64,000 nt of DNA from an uncultured Paraprevotella sp. (lineage in GTDB: Bacteria; Bacteroidota; Bacteroidia; Bacteroidales; Bacteroidaceae): NCBI GenBank assembly GCA_900546665.1, contig URDY01000008.1:1-64000 (forward strand), read 5' to 3'. This document shows, piece by piece, positions 53,228-62,615 of this stretch. The notes beneath the pieces are model-generated. The model did no database searches. It worked only from the letters and a program-made list of their open reading frames with translations, and had not been told where the DNA came from. The position numbers and the translations under genes are program-made. Position 1 is the stretch's first letter. The number at the start of each line of letters is the position of its first letter.

Positions 53228-56200
53228 TTATTGCATTCTGCCTTGCTTTCTGTGCTGGAACTGCGTAGGAGTTTCCCTAAAGGCTTCTTTAAAACACCGT
53301 GCAAAATATTGAGGATCTGAAAATCCTACAGCATAAGCAACTTCAGAAATATTCAACCGTCCTTCTGTCAACAAGGTGCATGCATACTTCAATCGGATAT
53401 TACGAACAAAATCCATAGGAGTCAATCCTGTCATGGTTTTGATCTTACGGTTTAATGTAGATTTTGATACCCCAACAGCCTCTGTCAATACGTCCAAATC
53501 AAAACTGTCATCCTGTAAATGTGCTTCGATCGTATTGACCAGACGTTTCAGAAATTCCTCATCAGTTTCACGGCCGGATAATTTCGAAAGATCCAAAGCT
53601 GAATCTTCCCTGAATTCTTTCTGCCTTTTCTTATATTGCAAGACCAAATTGTCTATACGCGCCTTCAATACCTTCGTTTCAAAAGGCTTCGCCATAAACC
53701 CGTCCGCTCCGGCCTCATAGCACTCCAGGCGAGTCTGCTCATCTCCCTGAGCAGTCAACATCAATACCGGAATGTGGCTGGTCTGTACATCTGATTTCAA
53801 AGATTTACAGAATGCCAGACCATCCGTACCAGGCATACGCACGTCACATACGACCAGATCAACCCGCTCAGCCAAAAGAATCCGACGTGCAGAAGATACA
53901 TCGGAAGCGACAAGAACTTCATAATAATTGCCAAACAATATCTTTGCAGCTCTCAACAAATCCTTATTATCATCTACTATCAATATGCAGACTCTGCCAG
54001 GCTGGGCTTGCGACCGCAGTCCTTCATCAGATTCATCCTGCAGGAATTCCGACTTTCTCAGTTCATTTTCAGAATAACTGGATTTATCCAAAGGCAAACG
54101 GACACAAAAACGACTTCCCTTACCCAGACAACTTTCCAGCGTCAATTCTCCATGATGCAAGTTAACCAATTCTCGTGTCAAAGCCAAACCTATACCATTG
54201 GACTCTGTTCCCGGTCTTTTGTCGGAATGATAGAAGCGGTTAAAAATCAGCTGTTTTTCCCGATCGGCAATACCGATACCTTCGTCCCATATTTCCAGAC
54301 ATAAGATCTGACCGCCATCGGCCTTCTGCTCCAGCCGGGCATCCAACCCTACACGACCCGGTGATTCTGTATATTTTACGGCATTAGACAATAAATTAAA
54401 AAGAATCTCTTCTAATTTATCCGAATCAAAATACCCAAACGCAGAATCGGGATTTAAATGACATTCAAAATTCAATTTGCGCCCATAGGCCAACATCTCA
54501 AAATCAGTCTCAGACAAACGGCGTACAAAGGACATCACATCGGCATAATCAACCCTCAACGGCCAAGCCCTGTTTTCCACCTTTCTGAAATCGAGAACCT
54601 GACGTATCAATTTTCTAAGCCGACGGGTATTACTTCTCAAGATATCTACAAAACGTTGCTCGCAAGGCATTCTGGACTCAATTTCATCCGCCAGACATGA
54701 CAGAACCGTCAAAGGAGTCAGTAACTCATGCGATACATTTGTAAAATAATCTATCTTGACTTTGATCAACTCACGACGAAACCGTTCAGCGTTCTTACGC
54801 TTTATCTTAAGAATAAAAACAAAAGCCAAAAGTAGAATAAGCAGAATACCTACCAGACTAAACCCCAGACGGGCCCACCACGTTTCGTACCACAAGGGGA
54901 ATCTTCGGAATTGCAAAACACCTTCTGCCGTAATATCTCCGTTATCATCCAAAGCCTGTACATGTAACTTGTGCACCCCTGCCGACAGAACATTATATAC
55001 TGCTTTATTCTCGCCTCCGGCCAGAACGCTCCAATCAACATCGTTATCCATCCGATAAGCATAACGAATATGATCCTGATCATTATAATCGAGAGTAGAA
55101 AACGAAAAAACAATCTGACGGCTACCTGCAGGTAAACAGATATTTCCGTTATCATCATTATGTCTGGAGTGATCTTGCCACAAACTCTTTCCATTAACCG
55201 AAATATCCGTAAAAAACACTCGTTCCTGTCGGTGGCGGGATTTGGCACCTGGCCGTAATACCATGTATCCATCGTGACCTCCTGCATAAAGTTTTCCCTG
55301 TTGCCCCCAACATGTAGCTGCATTACGAAAGGCTGTTACTGTTATCTGTCTGTTACCAACCTCATACACATGCACGCTTCTTCGTTTCATATCATAACAG
55401 ACCAAGGCTCCGGGTGTCAAAGCCGACAATGTATCACCCCTTACCATCCAGTGAAGAACAGGCCGACGTCCTCCTATGACCTTGTTCATATTATCCGAAC
55501 AAATCTGTTTCTGAGGATCAAAACAAAAAACTTCTCCGGAAACTGCCGCCATCCATAAACGTCCAAACCGATCCGTTGCTATATGTCCAAGCTTCAATGA
55601 TGATCTTTTAAGAAAAGGAAAGGAATAAACGGACACAATACGTATACCCTCCTTGAGATGTATGGCTTTATACAAAGTAAAATCTTCCCCTCCAAGCCAA
55701 ATATGATCCTTTGTATCTTCCGCCCAACCGGAAACAACCCCTTTCACACCGCGTACAGGACTCATCTTACGTCCCTTCGGAGACTTCACAAAAAGCGTCC
55801 GTCCCGTCCGTACCCACAGATAACCGGTTTTATCCAAATGAACACCCCGTACATAATCCAAAGCCCCACGTCCGTCATCCAGCTCAAGCGTATCGGCAAA
55901 TACCATACGCATACCTTCCCGTCTGACCCGGAACACCCGTTCCACATACATCGACGCCACCCAAGCCGAAAGGTCATCATGATCCATAGCGATATAATTC
56001 ACCTCCACTTGAGGATTCTCTACCGACAGGCTGTTTTGTCCGGTACGTGAATCATAAAAGAACAATCCATACCTCTCCTGATTGAGCCACAAGATCTTTT
56101 CCCGATCCTCAGCCATACAATTAAGATTTGCATCGAAGCCTAAATCCCGCTTAATAAACGACAGATTATCAGAGGTCAGGAATGAATCATTTTCCACAAT

Positions 56201-57220
56201 ACAACATCCCTCGTCATAGGCTGCCATCCAGATTTGTCCCTCACGATCCTGCAACATCATGGAAAACATTCTCTGAGAATCCAGCCCAGCAGGAATCTCC
56301 TCATTATGAAGTCCGCCATTATTATCCACGCTGAAAACGCCCATACCCTGATAAAACAACATCCACAGATGACCATCACGCTGATCCTGCATGATATCAA
56401 AACAGACTTCTCCACCAACCTGTTGCCTTACATAGAAATCCTCTTTTTCACCATCCGGATAAAAACGATACAGACCATCCCCCCATGTCCCTAACCAAAA
56501 ACGTTGGTCACGATCCTGAAAAAGAATAAACGGACGGTTTTCTTTCCCTATCGGAGGATAGCTCTTCAATACATGGCTTCCCTCGTTCAAACAATAAAGA
56601 CCAGCTCCCCAAGTCAGAATCCAGATCCGATTCTTCTGGTCCTGATAAAGGGAAGTGACACCACAAGTTGCAGCTTCCGGCCATATATAACTGTCTTCTA
56701 CCTTTAAATTACGGTTACACCGATACACTCTTCCAGATGTTGCTACCCAAATTTTTCCATCACGTGCAGTTAGCAAACATTTAATATCTGCATGACCAAA
56801 CGAGGCTTCACTGACAACAGAAACCTGCCAGGTTTTCTTATCAATTCTATTAAGACCGTTTTTAGTTCCGATAAGTACCATCTCGGGAGTATCTGCTATT
56901 CCGGTCACCACATTGTCCGTCAGACGCACTGATCCTGAGGGACCTGCAGTAAAAAGCAATGTGGAATACCCGTCATATCTCGCAACACCATAAGTCGTAC
57001 CTATCCACAGAAACCCTTCCCTGTCCTGATGAAGAGCCGTAATTTCTTTCGACAGTAACGAAGAAGCAAAAGGCAATGGTACCGCCTCTTTCTTAATGGC
57101 GGCATTCACCATAAAACAATTGAAAATGATTAAAACCCAAACGACTAGAAATTTAATCTTTGGGAAAGAAATCATCTGACGTATATTTAAAAAAAACACT
57201 GTTTTTCTTTTCACATTCAT
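53228..57220 (-). CDS. hybrid two-component system sensor-regulator (HTCS)
   Basis: 1330 residues. A signal/membrane segment lies near the N-terminus (about 16-40; M16 at 57175 may be the true start). Periplasmic Reg_prop propellers fill about 45-690 (repeats such as DREGFLWIGTTYGVARYDG and DQKNRIWILTWGAGLYCLN), then a Y_Y_Y domain (about 700-770), a membrane helix (about 787-808, LGFSLVGILLILLLAFVFIL), HisKA with NVSHELLTPL (His near 832), HATPase_c (930-1050), a receiver with phospho-Asp near 1125 in VVCDVRMPGTDG, and an AraC-type HTH pair at the end. It binds an oligosaccharide and turns on nearby genes. The target set here is probably the GH78 and GH-A genes, as it directly precedes GH78 on the same strand with a 130-bp gap. 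Confidence 0.95.
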   Translation of the reverse strand: MNVKRKTVFFLNIRQMISFPKIKFLVVWVLIIFNCFMVNAAIKKEAVPLPFASSLLSKEITALHQDREGFLWIGTTYGVARYDGYSTLLFTAGPSGSVRLTDNVVTGIADTPEMVLIGTKNGLNRIDKKTWQVSVVSEASFGHADIKCLLTARDGKIWVATSGRVYRCNRNLKVEDSYIWPEAATCGVTSLYQDQKNRIWILTWGAGLYCLNEGSHVLKSYPPIGKENRPFILFQDRDQRFWLGTWGDGLYRFYPDGEKEDFYVRQQVGGEVCFDIMQDQRDGHLWMLFYQGMGVFSVDNNGGLHNEEIPAGLDSQRMFSMMLQDREGQIWMAAYDEGCCIVENDSFLTSDNLSFIKRDLGFDANLNCMAEDREKILWLNQERYGLFFYDSRTGQNSLSVENPQVEVNYIAMDHDDLSAWVASMYVERVFRVRREGMRMVFADTLELDDGRGALDYVRGVHLDKTGYLWVRTGRTLFVKSPKGRKMSPVRGVKGVVSGWAEDTKDHIWLGGEDFTLYKAIHLKEGIRIVSVYSFPFLKRSSLKLGHIATDRFGRLWMAAVSGEVFCFDPQKQICSDNMNKVIGGRRPVLHWMVRGDTLSALTPGALVCYDMKRRSVHVYEVGNRQITVTAFRNAATCWGQQGKLYAGGHDGYMVLRPGAKSRHRQERVFFTDISVNGKSLWQDHSRHNDDNGNICLPAGSRQIVFSFSTLDYNDQDHIRYAYRMDNDVDWSVLAGGENKAVYNVLSAGVHKLHVQALDDNGDITAEGVLQFRRFPLWYETWWARLGFSLVGILLILLLAFVFILKIKRKNAERFRRELIKVKIDYFTNVSHELLTPLTVLSCLADEIESRMPCEQRFVDILRSNTRRLRKLIRQVLDFRKVENRAWPLRVDYADVMSFVRRLSETDFEMLAYGRKLNFECHLNPDSAFGYFDSDKLEEILFNLLSNAVKYTESPGRVGLDARLEQKADGGQILCLEIWDEGIGIADREKQLIFNRFYHSDKRPGTESNGIGLALTRELVNLHHGELTLESCLGKGSRFCVRLPLDKSSYSENELRKSEFLQDESDEGLRSQAQPGRVCILIVDDNKDLLRAAKILFGNYYEVLVASDVSSARRILLAERVDLVVCDVRMPGTDGLAFCKSLKSDVQTSHIPVLMLTAQGDEQTRLECYEAGADGFMAKPFETKVLKARIDNLVLQYKKRQKEFREDSALDLSKLSGRETDEEFLKRLVNTIEAHLQDDSFDLDVLTEAVGVSKSTLNRKIKTMTGLTPMDFVRNIRLKYACTLLTEGRLNISEVAYAVGFSDPQYFARCFKEAFRETPTQFQHRKQGRMQ

Positions 57221-57347
57221 TACCTCACCCGTTAAAAGACACAGCCTGTCTATATTATAGACGGCTTCTATCTTATCGGGTGTTTACAATTTATGAAAAA
57301 TGCGTCTTCACAGGTGAACTGTTTTCGGTTGATCCCAATCAGTGTCC

Positions 57348-57821
57348 TTATTCCTTCCATAATTTATAGGGTCTCACTCTCAGTTGGGCATTATAATAAC
57401 GGCGATCACCTGTCACCTCACGCCCTAGAAAATCCGGACGTTCATAAGGCTCATCTTCAGAAGCAAGCTCTACCTCTGCTACAACCAACCCTTCATTTTC
57501 ACCATAGAATTCATCCACTTCAAACACATGCTGTCCCGCTTTGACCAAATAACGTGTTTTATCAATTACTCCAGGTTCACACAAGGTCATAAGCTGTCTG
57601 GCATCAGTCAAGGGTATTTCTGTTTCAAATTCATAACGCGTCATGCCTTTCATATCGGATGGTCCCTTAATAGTAAGGTAACCTTTATCATCACGTATCC
57701 GAACACGAACCGTACGGCCGCTTCCTGAACAAATATACCCCTGACTGATCCGGCTATTGGCAAAAGCTTTACTTTTGAAGTCACCGCATACTAAAAATTT
57801 CCGTTCTATCTCAAGCCCCAT
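57348..57821 (-). CDS. CYTH domain protein (ThTPase/inorganic triphosphatase-like)
   Basis: 157 residues. Begins MGLEIERKFLV, the E-x-E-x-K motif of the CYTH (triphosphate tunnel metalloenzyme) superfamily. RVRIRDDKGYLTIKGPSDM and MTRYEFETEIPL add the Arg, Lys and Glu residues that line the tunnel. Bacterial members hydrolyse inorganic triphosphate or other triphosphates with Mg2+ or Mn2+. Its start overlaps the 3' end of the small membrane ORF by 11 bp. It probably belongs to the prfB transcript. Confidence 0.9.
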   Translation of the reverse strand: MGLEIERKFLVCGDFKSKAFANSRISQGYICSGSGRTVRVRIRDDKGYLTIKGPSDMKGMTRYEFETEIPLTDARQLMTLCEPGVIDKTRYLVKAGQHVFEVDEFYGENEGLVVAEVELASEDEPYERPDFLGREVTGDRRYYNAQLRVRPYKLWKE

Positions 57822-57963
57822 TTCCTAACAATGCAAAAGCAATAATACCCAATATAACGAGCAATATCAATACTCCGACCAAACTTCTCATAACCCGCTT
57901 GGCCTGTTTTTCTTCACGGGCTTCGCGAGCCAGCTTTCTTTGTGCCTTTTTCGTGCTACTCAT
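57811..57963 (-). CDS. 50-aa small membrane protein between prfB and CYTH gene
   Basis: The sequence starts MSSTKKAQRKLAREAREEKQ and ends with a single hydrophobic helix (about 29-45, VGVLILLVILGIIAFAL). The basic N-terminus should stay in the cytoplasm (N-in). It lies 32 bp after prfB and overlaps the start of the CYTH gene by 11 bp, an arrangement that supports real coding. Too short for routine ORF calling. The function is unknown. Confidence 0.65.
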   Translation of the reverse strand: MSSTKKAQRKLAREAREEKQAKRVMRSLVGVLILLVILGIIAFALLGNGA

Positions 57964-57995
57964 GGTTAAAAGATTTATAAGTTAATATATATGCT

Positions 57996-59111
57996 TCAGG
58001 ATTCCGATCCTGCAAACTCCATCAGATAAGCCTTGATGAAACCATCTATCTTACCGTCCATCACACCTCCTACGTCTGAAGTCTGATAATTGGTACGATG
58101 ATCTTTCACTCTGCGATCGTCAAAGACATAACTTCTGATCTGGCTACCCCATTCAATTTTCTTTTTTCCGGCTTCAATTTCTGCTTGCTTGGCTTTACGT
58201 TTTTGCAAAGCACGGTCATAAAGTTGTGATTTAAGCAAACGCATGGCGTTTTCTCTGTTCTCCAACTGCTTACGACTTTCTGTATTTTCAATAAGGATTT
58301 CTTCTTCTTCACCGGTATCCGGATCTTTATACTGATAACGCAAACGCACACCCGTCTCGACTTTGTTGACATTCTGTCCACCGGCGCCTCCTGAACGGAA
58401 CAAATCCCATGATACCCTTGCCGGATCTACGTATACTTCAATAGAGTCATCCACAAGTGGAGTGACAAACACAGAGGCAAATGAGGTCATACGTTTACCT
58501 TGTGCATTGTATGGCGACACACGTACAAGTCTGTGTACTCCATTTTCCGACTTGAGATAACCATAAGCGAATTCTCCTTCTATCTGCATGGTCACTGTCT
58601 TGATTCCGGCTTCGTCACCGTCCTGCAAGTTACTGATGGTACATTTATAACCATGCGCTTCCGCCCATCTCATGTACATACGCATCAACATCGAAGCCCA
58701 GTCCTGGCTTTCCGTACCACCTGCACCTGAATTAATCTTCAACACGGCGTCCATAGGGTCTTCTTCCTGACGCAACATGTTCCGCAATTCGAGATCTTCT
58801 ACGGCCTCCAGAGTATCTGCATATTGCTGATCCACCTCATCTTCAGTCACCATTTCCTCCTTGTAGAAATCAAATGCCAGTTCCAACTCATCACATAAGG
58901 TTTTCACCTCTTTATAACCATCAAGCCATTTCTGAAGTCCTTTTACCTTTTTCATCTGTTCTTCAGCAGCTTTGGCATCATCCCAGAATCCAGGAACCTG
59001 AGTACGCAATTGTTCTTCCTCTACTTGAATTTTCTTGTTTTCTATGTCCAAATAACGATACAACGCTTCTACCCGCGCTTTAATTTCTTTTAATTGGTCT
59101 ATGGTGATCAT
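57996..59111 (-). CDS. prfB: peptide chain release factor 2
   Basis: 371 residues from ATG 59111 (MITIDQLKEIKARVEAL); the frame continues 12 codons upstream without family similarity. The GGQ peptidyl-hydrolysis motif is in FRSGGAGGQNVNKVETGVRL. The stop-codon recognition tripeptide, SPF in E. coli RF2, reads SPY in VHRLVRVSPYNAQGKRMTSF. The N-terminal region that is split by the programmed +1 frameshift in E. coli and many other bacteria (near codon 25) is continuous here, so no autoregulatory frameshift is used. Recognises UGA and UAA. Confidence 0.95.
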   Translation of the reverse strand: MITIDQLKEIKARVEALYRYLDIENKKIQVEEEQLRTQVPGFWDDAKAAEEQMKKVKGLQKWLDGYKEVKTLCDELELAFDFYKEEMVTEDEVDQQYADTLEAVEDLELRNMLRQEEDPMDAVLKINSGAGGTESQDWASMLMRMYMRWAEAHGYKCTISNLQDGDEAGIKTVTMQIEGEFAYGYLKSENGVHRLVRVSPYNAQGKRMTSFASVFVTPLVDDSIEVYVDPARVSWDLFRSGGAGGQNVNKVETGVRLRYQYKDPDTGEEEEILIENTESRKQLENRENAMRLLKSQLYDRALQKRKAKQAEIEAGKKKIEWGSQIRSYVFDDRRVKDHRTNYQTSDVGGVMDGKIDGFIKAYLMEFAGSES

Positions 59112-59133
59112 AAAATAATAAACTTTTGATGCA

Positions 59134-59141
59134 CAAAGATA
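59134..59141 (-). promoter_or_regulatory. -7 box of prfB
   Basis: Minus-strand TATCTTTG, 23 bp before the ATG at 59111. Confidence 0.5.
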
Positions 59142-59244
59142 ATGCAAATCATGCGCAAATGAAAAGGAAACAGCGATAATATTTTCTGATATCCTCGTTG
59201 TAAATCTGCCTTATAGGGTAATTTTTCATGAAAAAAATACCTTT

Positions 59245-61065
59245 TTACGCCTGATTATTCTCTTTATACATTTCATCTATAACCCCAGCATAATTCTGAT
59301 TGACTACATTACGTTTGATTTTCAATGTATTTGTCAGTTCTCCTTTTTCCATACTGAAAGGTTCCGGCAACAAGGTAATACGTTTTACCTGCTCATAGTG
59401 TGCAAATTCCTGCTGTAAGGTATCAATACGGAAAAGTATCATTCTGACAATATCCTGATTTCTACATAATTCTGCTATCGAAGTATAAGAAATATGATGA
59501 CGCCGCGCAAAATCCTCCAATACGGCATAATCAGGAACAATCAAAGCAGAAACGAATTTACGCTGATCGGCTATTATAACTATCTGATCTATAAAACGAT
59601 CTACAACCAGTTTTGATTCAATCATTTGCGGAGCTATGTATTTTCCATTCGAGGTTTTGAACAGGTCCTTAATACGTTCAGTCAAGAAGAGTTCACCATT
59701 CTTTATATAGCCGGCATCACCCGTATGGAACCATCCTTCAGAATCTATAGCCGATCTTGTAGCATCTTCTTTCCTATAATATCCCTTGGTAATTGAAGTT
59801 CCCTTCAACAGGATTTCATCATTTTCCCCTATTTTCAGTTCCAAACCATCTATGACACGTCCTACAGAACCAATGGTCTTAGGTAATCCCTTCCACGCAC
59901 AAGATACCGTAGCAGTGGATTCTGTCAAGCCATATCCTGTTACCATATTGATACCTGCAGCATGAACAAATTCCTCTACAGCCGGTGGCACTGCAGCTCC
60001 TGCGGTAGGAAAGAAATTGGCATTCTCAAGTCCCAACGTTTTCTTCAAAAGAGCAATAACCGTTTTCTCAAAGAACTTATACCGCATTTTCAAAGGAAGA
60101 GGCGGCTGAAGTCCACGCATCTTATAAGTCACATTATAAGTTTTTCCAACATGAAGAGCTTCCTGCAACAAAGCACGCTGCACAGGATTACTTGTCCTTA
60201 TCTTTTCCTGAACTCCTGCATAAACCTTTTCCCAAAAACGAGGCACAGCACACATACATGTCGGATGAACTTCCTGAAGTGACTGCAACACATCTGCCGG
60301 GCGAAGATTTACACACAAACGCACACCTTCCGCCAGACACAGATAAGACCATGCCCGTTCAAAAACATGAGTAAAAGGAAGAAAATTAAGAACCACATCA
60401 TTTTCGGTCAGATTAAGCACCTTATCATTCGCTATCATAGCATCATGATACATCAGGTTGGTAAACATCACTCCTTTGCTCGTACCTGTAGTTCCAGAGG
60501 TATACAAGATATTGACCAGATCATCTTCCTGCACTTCTGACATTCTTTTCTTCACTTCCTTCTGATGCAACTGCTCTTCACCAAGACGCAAAAATTCATC
60601 AAAATAGATGGAAATCGTATCCTGACTATTCTTAACCACCTTAGGATCAAATATAATCAGCTTATGCAATGTTGAACTGTAAGGCATTATCCGGAAAGCT
60701 ATGTCATACTGTTCCTGTTCGCCTACAAAGATATAACGTATCTCTGCATCATCAACCATATAACTGATCTGCGCCTCAGAGCTGGTTGCATAAAATGGAA
60801 TTGTCACGGCACGTATGCCATAAGCTCCAAAATCCACATACAAACACTCAGGCTTATTCTGAGAAAATACGGCTATATTTTCCTGCACATTGACCCCTAA
60901 TGCCAACAAAGCATTGGACACTTTATTTACAGTGTCGGAAAATTCGTTCCAAGTTATTGGAATCCATTCATTTTTGTCATAATCACGGTAAGACATTACG
61001 GTTTTGTCACCATAAATCTTTGCCTGTTCATGAATCAGCGTAGCCAGAAAAGATGTATTTAACAT
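59245..61065 (-). CDS. AMP-forming long-chain acyl-CoA ligase
   Basis: 606 residues from ATG 61065 (MLNTSFLATLIHEQ). The adenylate-forming enzyme motifs are complete: ILYTSGTTGTSKGVMF (P-loop-like), VTGYGLTESTATVS, GWFHTGDAGYI, and near the C-terminus MEKGELTNTLKIKRN, with the catalytic Lys. It activates fatty acids to acyl-CoA with ATP and CoA; length and motifs fit the long-chain FadD/FAA class. Monocistronic, with a TATCTTTG box upstream. Confidence 0.9.
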   Translation of the reverse strand: MLNTSFLATLIHEQAKIYGDKTVMSYRDYDKNEWIPITWNEFSDTVNKVSNALLALGVNVQENIAVFSQNKPECLYVDFGAYGIRAVTIPFYATSSEAQISYMVDDAEIRYIFVGEQEQYDIAFRIMPYSSTLHKLIIFDPKVVKNSQDTISIYFDEFLRLGEEQLHQKEVKKRMSEVQEDDLVNILYTSGTTGTSKGVMFTNLMYHDAMIANDKVLNLTENDVVLNFLPFTHVFERAWSYLCLAEGVRLCVNLRPADVLQSLQEVHPTCMCAVPRFWEKVYAGVQEKIRTSNPVQRALLQEALHVGKTYNVTYKMRGLQPPLPLKMRYKFFEKTVIALLKKTLGLENANFFPTAGAAVPPAVEEFVHAAGINMVTGYGLTESTATVSCAWKGLPKTIGSVGRVIDGLELKIGENDEILLKGTSITKGYYRKEDATRSAIDSEGWFHTGDAGYIKNGELFLTERIKDLFKTSNGKYIAPQMIESKLVVDRFIDQIVIIADQRKFVSALIVPDYAVLEDFARRHHISYTSIAELCRNQDIVRMILFRIDTLQQEFAHYEQVKRITLLPEPFSMEKGELTNTLKIKRNVVNQNYAGVIDEMYKENNQA

Positions 61066-61086
61066 AGTTTTAATTTTTATAATGCA

Positions 61087-61094
61087 CAAAGATA
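61087..61094 (-). promoter_or_regulatory. -7 box of the acyl-CoA ligase gene
   Basis: Minus-strand TATCTTTG, 22 bp before ATG 61065. Confidence 0.5.
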
Positions 61095-61461
61095 TAGTTT
61101 TATCTGAAACTATCTACAAGAAAAGCTAAAAAAGATTCACTTTTTTAAAAAAAATTATTTAACCTTTCATTTGGCGTCTTTGCTTTATGGACCCGTTCTT
61201 CTAATAAAAACGGAACTGCCCTGATTTTATGGATGAATCCAAAATAACAAATACTATAAAAAACATCAGCAGAGTAGAAGAAGTCTGCTAATCATCTTGT
61301 CTCTTCTTTTCACGACTATGCCTATTCAGAGTTCTTTTTGACATCCATATTTGATATTAAATTTTACTTGAATTTTGAATCTGTTATAATCCCAATATTC
61401 AAATTACCTTTATATCCGACAGAAAACATTTAAAATTTTATTGTAACTTTACAGCAAAAAC
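61095..61461. other. divergent intergenic region
   Basis: About 370 bp between the acyl-CoA ligase and the argE-like gene, AT-rich, with promoters of both. TAACTTTA at 61444-61451 resembles a -7 box but lies very close to the argE start. No ORF or hairpin was accepted. Confidence 0.4.
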
Positions 61462-62529
61462 ATGAATATGGATATCAATCATCTCACTCACGAAGCAACT
61501 GATCTTTTAATTAAAATGGTCAGTATTCCTTCTGTAAGCCGTGAAGAAAAAGAAGTCGCTGATTTTCTTGAGAAAGTACTTTCCGATTATGGTCTGAATC
61601 CACACAGAAACGGACATAATATCTGGTCAATATGCCCTACATACGATCCTTCCAAACCTACTTTGTTACTTAATGCCCATATTGATACGGTCAAACCAAC
61701 CAGCAGCTGGACCATCTCTCCTTTTTCTCCCGTCATTGAAGATGGAAAACTTTACGGTTTAGGAACAAATGATGATGGTGCCAGCGTAGTATCCCTTCTA
61801 CAAGTATACCGTCAGATAATCCAATCTCCACAACAATATAACATTGTCTTTTTAGCTTCCTGCGAAGAAGAAGTCTCCGGAAAAAACGGCATTGAACAGG
61901 TCTTGCCCTTACTGCCTCACATAGATGTAGCATTAGTGGGTGAACCGACCGGCATGCAGCCTGCCATCGCAGAAAAGGGGCTGATGGTAATAGATGTCAC
62001 AGCACACGGCAAATCCGGACATGCTGCCCGCAATGAAGGAGAGAATGCCATATACAAGGCATTAGACGACATTAAGTGGTTTCGCCAGTTTCATTTTGAC
62101 AAAGAATCTCCTCTGTTGGGTCCTGTAAAAATGAGCGTAACAATCATACAAGCCGGAACGCAACATAATGTCATCCCCGACCAATGTAAATTTACCGTTG
62201 ATGTACGTAGCAACGAGTTCTATTCCAATGAGGAAATCTTTAAAATCATCTGTAATCATATTCAAGGAGAGGCTCAAGCAAGATCTTTCCGTCTGAACTC
62301 ATCCCATATCACAGAAGACCATCCTTTAGTCAAAAGAGCAATAGAATTGGGACGGATTCCTTTCGGTTCACCTACACTTTCTGATCAGGCCTTAATGAAA
62401 TTCCCTTCTCTGAAAATGGGTCCGGGCCAGTCTTCACGCTCACACACAGCTAATGAATACATAGAACTAAACGAAATAAAAGAGGCCATCACACTATATT
62501 ATAACATATTGAACGGGCTCGTATTATAA
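61462..62529 (+). CDS. argE: M20 family deacylase, ArgE-type
   Basis: 355 residues. M20 metallopeptidase motifs are in place: LLNAHIDTVKP (first metal His and Asp), YGLGTNDDGASVVSLL (bridging Asp), LASCEEEVSGKNGIE (catalytic Glu and metal Glu), GEPTGMQPAIAEKG, and HTANEYIEL (last His). The lid domain lies at about 170-280. Length and motif order match Bacteroidales ArgE. In Bacteroides the arginine pathway uses N-succinyl rather than N-acetyl intermediates (the carbamoyltransferase acts on N-succinylornithine), so the substrate may be an N-succinyl compound such as N-succinylcitrulline. No other arg gene is visible here. Confidence 0.85.
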   Translation: MNMDINHLTHEATDLLIKMVSIPSVSREEKEVADFLEKVLSDYGLNPHRNGHNIWSICPTYDPSKPTLLLNAHIDTVKPTSSWTISPFSPVIEDGKLYGLGTNDDGASVVSLLQVYRQIIQSPQQYNIVFLASCEEEVSGKNGIEQVLPLLPHIDVALVGEPTGMQPAIAEKGLMVIDVTAHGKSGHAARNEGENAIYKALDDIKWFRQFHFDKESPLLGPVKMSVTIIQAGTQHNVIPDQCKFTVDVRSNEFYSNEEIFKIICNHIQGEAQARSFRLNSSHITEDHPLVKRAIELGRIPFGSPTLSDQALMKFPSLKMGPGQSSRSHTANEYIELNEIKEAITLYYNILNGLVL

Positions 62530-62536
62530 ACAATCA

Positions 62537-62578
62537 GCCTCCGATTCCAGACCATACATGGAATCGGAGGCCTTGTTT
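62537..62578 (+). terminator. terminator after argE
   Basis: GCCTCCGATTCCA (62537-62549) pairs perfectly with 62559-62571, followed by CTTG and a T-run. It also lies after the stop of the convergent EnvC-like gene and may serve both. Confidence 0.85.
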
Positions 62579-62615
62579 TTTTATCTTATCAAAAAGCGGA
62601 TAACAGGAATCAGTT

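Noticed and set aside
57996..59147. Programmed frameshift site expected in prfB
   Set aside because: The N-terminal coding region is continuous; no UGA slip site near codon 25.
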